In this document: positions 62,916 to 64,000 of the stretch, piece by piece
How positions within the stretch are numbered: position 1 is the first letter of the stretch
Layout of the letters: each line of letters begins with the position of its first letter
NCBI GenBank assembly: GCA_965223435.1
Contig: CBDCWQ010000023.1
Span: 1,488,001 to 1,552,000 of the forward strand
DNA from: CBDCWQ01 sp965223435
GTDB lineage: Bacteria; Myxococcota; Kuafuiibacteriia; Kuafuiibacteriales; Kuafuiibacteriaceae
Length of the DNA stretch: 64,000 bases
Direction of reading: 5' to 3'
Notes under the pieces: model-generated
Database searches by the model: none
What the model was told of the DNA's origin: nothing
What the model saw: the letters and a program-made list of their open reading frames with translations, nothing else
Program-made: the position numbers and the translations under genes

Positions 62916-63773
62916 ATGAGGCGTGAATGCGGGACCGTCATGGAGGATCCGATGGTCCAAGGTGCCGTAGCGTTTCTCAAAGAAGTTCCGTTTTTCCGAG
63001 TGCTGCCCGAACCCTTTGTGGAACAAATCGCCGAGCAGGCGCGGCGGGTTCGCTACGAGGCGGGTGGCATCGTGATCCGCCAAGGGGAGGCTGGTCGCCA
63101 TTTTTTTGTCATGCTCAAAGGCATGGTCCACGTGACCCAAGAAAGTGCGGGGGGCCACAAAACAAGGCTGGCGACCCTCCGGCCTGGGGATTGGTTCGGC
63201 GAAGTGGCTCTGTTGGATTCGGTGCCGGGGACTGCGAGCGTTATTGCGGATGGGGCGGTCGAAGTTCTTTGCATCGGGCGGCGCGCTTTAGAAGAGGTTG
63301 TGTTGGGGTCCGAAGATCGGGACGTCATTGCGCTGATACGAGGTGCGGCCGCGCTGAGGCGCTCTCCGGCCTTTTCCCACTTGTCGTCTTTGAGCCTGAC
63401 CGAGTTCCTGGCGGAAGCCACGCCGCTCAGTGTCCAATCGGATGATGTCGTGATCCGCGAAGGCTACGAGGGTGATGCTTTTTATGTGGTCCTCGAAGGG
63501 GTCTTTGATGTGGTCAGAAGCGGTCAGGCCCAGCCGATCGCGCGACTTGGTGCGGGGGATCATTTTGGAGAAATGGCGATTCTCAATGCGTTGCCCGGTC
63601 ACGCGTCGGTGGTTGCTCGCCAGCCGGGGAGTTTGTTGTCCTTGGGCAAGGCTGCGTTTCGCGCTTTTGTGGAGCGGCACCTTTCGGTGAGCGCGGGGCT
63701 CGAGCGATTGGCGGTGAGAAGAATGCAATTGTACCTCGGCTCATTTGCATGGCATCCGAACACCAGCCGTTGA
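62916..63773 (+). CDS. protein with two tandem cyclic-nucleotide-binding-like domains
   Basis: The product of about 285 residues has two cNMP-type beta-barrel domains (about residues 15-140 and 155-265) and no DNA-binding or catalytic domain. Both phosphate-binding cassettes keep the Gly-Glu (FGEVALLDSVPGTAS, FGEMAILNALPGHAS) but lack the Arg that contacts the cyclic phosphate, so ligand binding is doubtful. Such proteins may act as adaptors. The ATG at 62916 follows GGTGGGACGG; an ATG at 62940 is the alternative. A tandem-repeat tract follows 50 bases after the stop. Confidence 0.85.
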   Translation: MRRECGTVMEDPMVQGAVAFLKEVPFFRVLPEPFVEQIAEQARRVRYEAGGIVIRQGEAGRHFFVMLKGMVHVTQESAGGHKTRLATLRPGDWFGEVALLDSVPGTASVIADGAVEVLCIGRRALEEVVLGSEDRDVIALIRGAAALRRSPAFSHLSSLSLTEFLAEATPLSVQSDDVVIREGYEGDAFYVVLEGVFDVVRSGQAQPIARLGAGDHFGEMAILNALPGHASVVARQPGSLLSLGKAAFRAFVERHLSVSAGLERLAVRRMQLYLGSFAWHPNTSR

Positions 63774-63823
63774 AGTTTGTGGCGTGGTCGTAGTTGTTGC
63801 CTCTGGTGCGGGAGTGGACCAAT

Positions 63824-63938
<115 letters not shown>

Positions 63939-64000
63939 GATCTAGGGTCGGGACCTCGCGTGGTGCGATGGGCTCTTTAGGGGGAGAGGATGGACGTGAC

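Overview
The window looks like chromosomal housekeeping DNA from a GC-rich, Gram-negative bacterium of the Myxococcota (former Deltaproteobacteria). This placement is inferred from gene content: a dcw cluster, a Tgl/PilF-like lipoprotein, large Ser/Thr kinase-like proteins (one with a DUF4388-type tail), a multihaem cytochrome c, FG-GAP lipoproteins and IHF-alpha next to pheST. No rRNA gene is present to confirm it. Two tRNA genes (Cys-GCA, Arg-CCG) are present. No CRISPR array, phage or transposase gene was seen.

Layout. 1-12.4 kb: dcw division and cell-wall cluster murF(partial)-mraY-murD-ftsW-murG-murC-murB-ftsQ-ftsA-ftsZ, mostly with 1-4 nt overlaps; there is no ddl between murB and ftsQ. 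12.4-19.2 kb: a hairpin-bounded gap, a two-part Tgl-like TPR protein, a RodZ-like HTH membrane protein, recO and a fused glyQS. 19.2-28.9 kb: a small membrane protein, a long-chain acyl-CoA ligase, a secreted FG-GAP protein, an arginase-fold protein lacking several metal ligands, then pheS-pheT, a MerR-type regulator and ihfA. 28.9-34.8 kb: an isolated nuoN, an FmdB zinc ribbon, tRNA-Cys, a membrane kinase-like protein without the DFG aspartate, a multihaem cytochrome c and tRNA-Arg. 34.8-46.6 kb: rnhA, a histidine kinase, folK, a Ser/Thr kinase, a thiolase plus fadN beta-oxidation pair, rsmE, an ArsC-like gene and a coiled-coil protein with a 15-bp minisatellite. 46.7-64 kb: an FG-GAP lipoprotein, UPF0462 and DUF2167 proteins, a 167-bp palindromic MITE-like element, sucA-sucB with an SDR, an M3 oligopeptidase, a two-subunit sodium:solute symporter, a broken two-domain FKBP lipoprotein, a membrane PD-(D/E)XK-like protein, a tandem cNMP-domain protein and a tandem-repeat tract.

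How the genes work together. The left part makes lipid II precursors and builds the divisome. The centre charges Gly and Phe tRNAs. Fatty-acid oxidation (acyl-CoA ligase, FadN, thiolase), the 2-oxoglutarate dehydrogenase E1/E2 pair and a carboxylate-type symporter suggest growth on acids feeding the TCA cycle.

The most unusual point is that the 2-oxoglutarate dehydrogenase E1 (sucA) carries a complete cyclic-nucleotide-binding domain, with the phosphate-binding Glu and Arg present, between its N-terminal segment and its catalytic core. A second caution for any reader: murB, rnhA, the M3 peptidase and the FKBP gene are broken by about ten apparent single-base insertions and no deletions. That pattern fits insertion-type sequence errors better than biology, though the FKBP cluster is dense.
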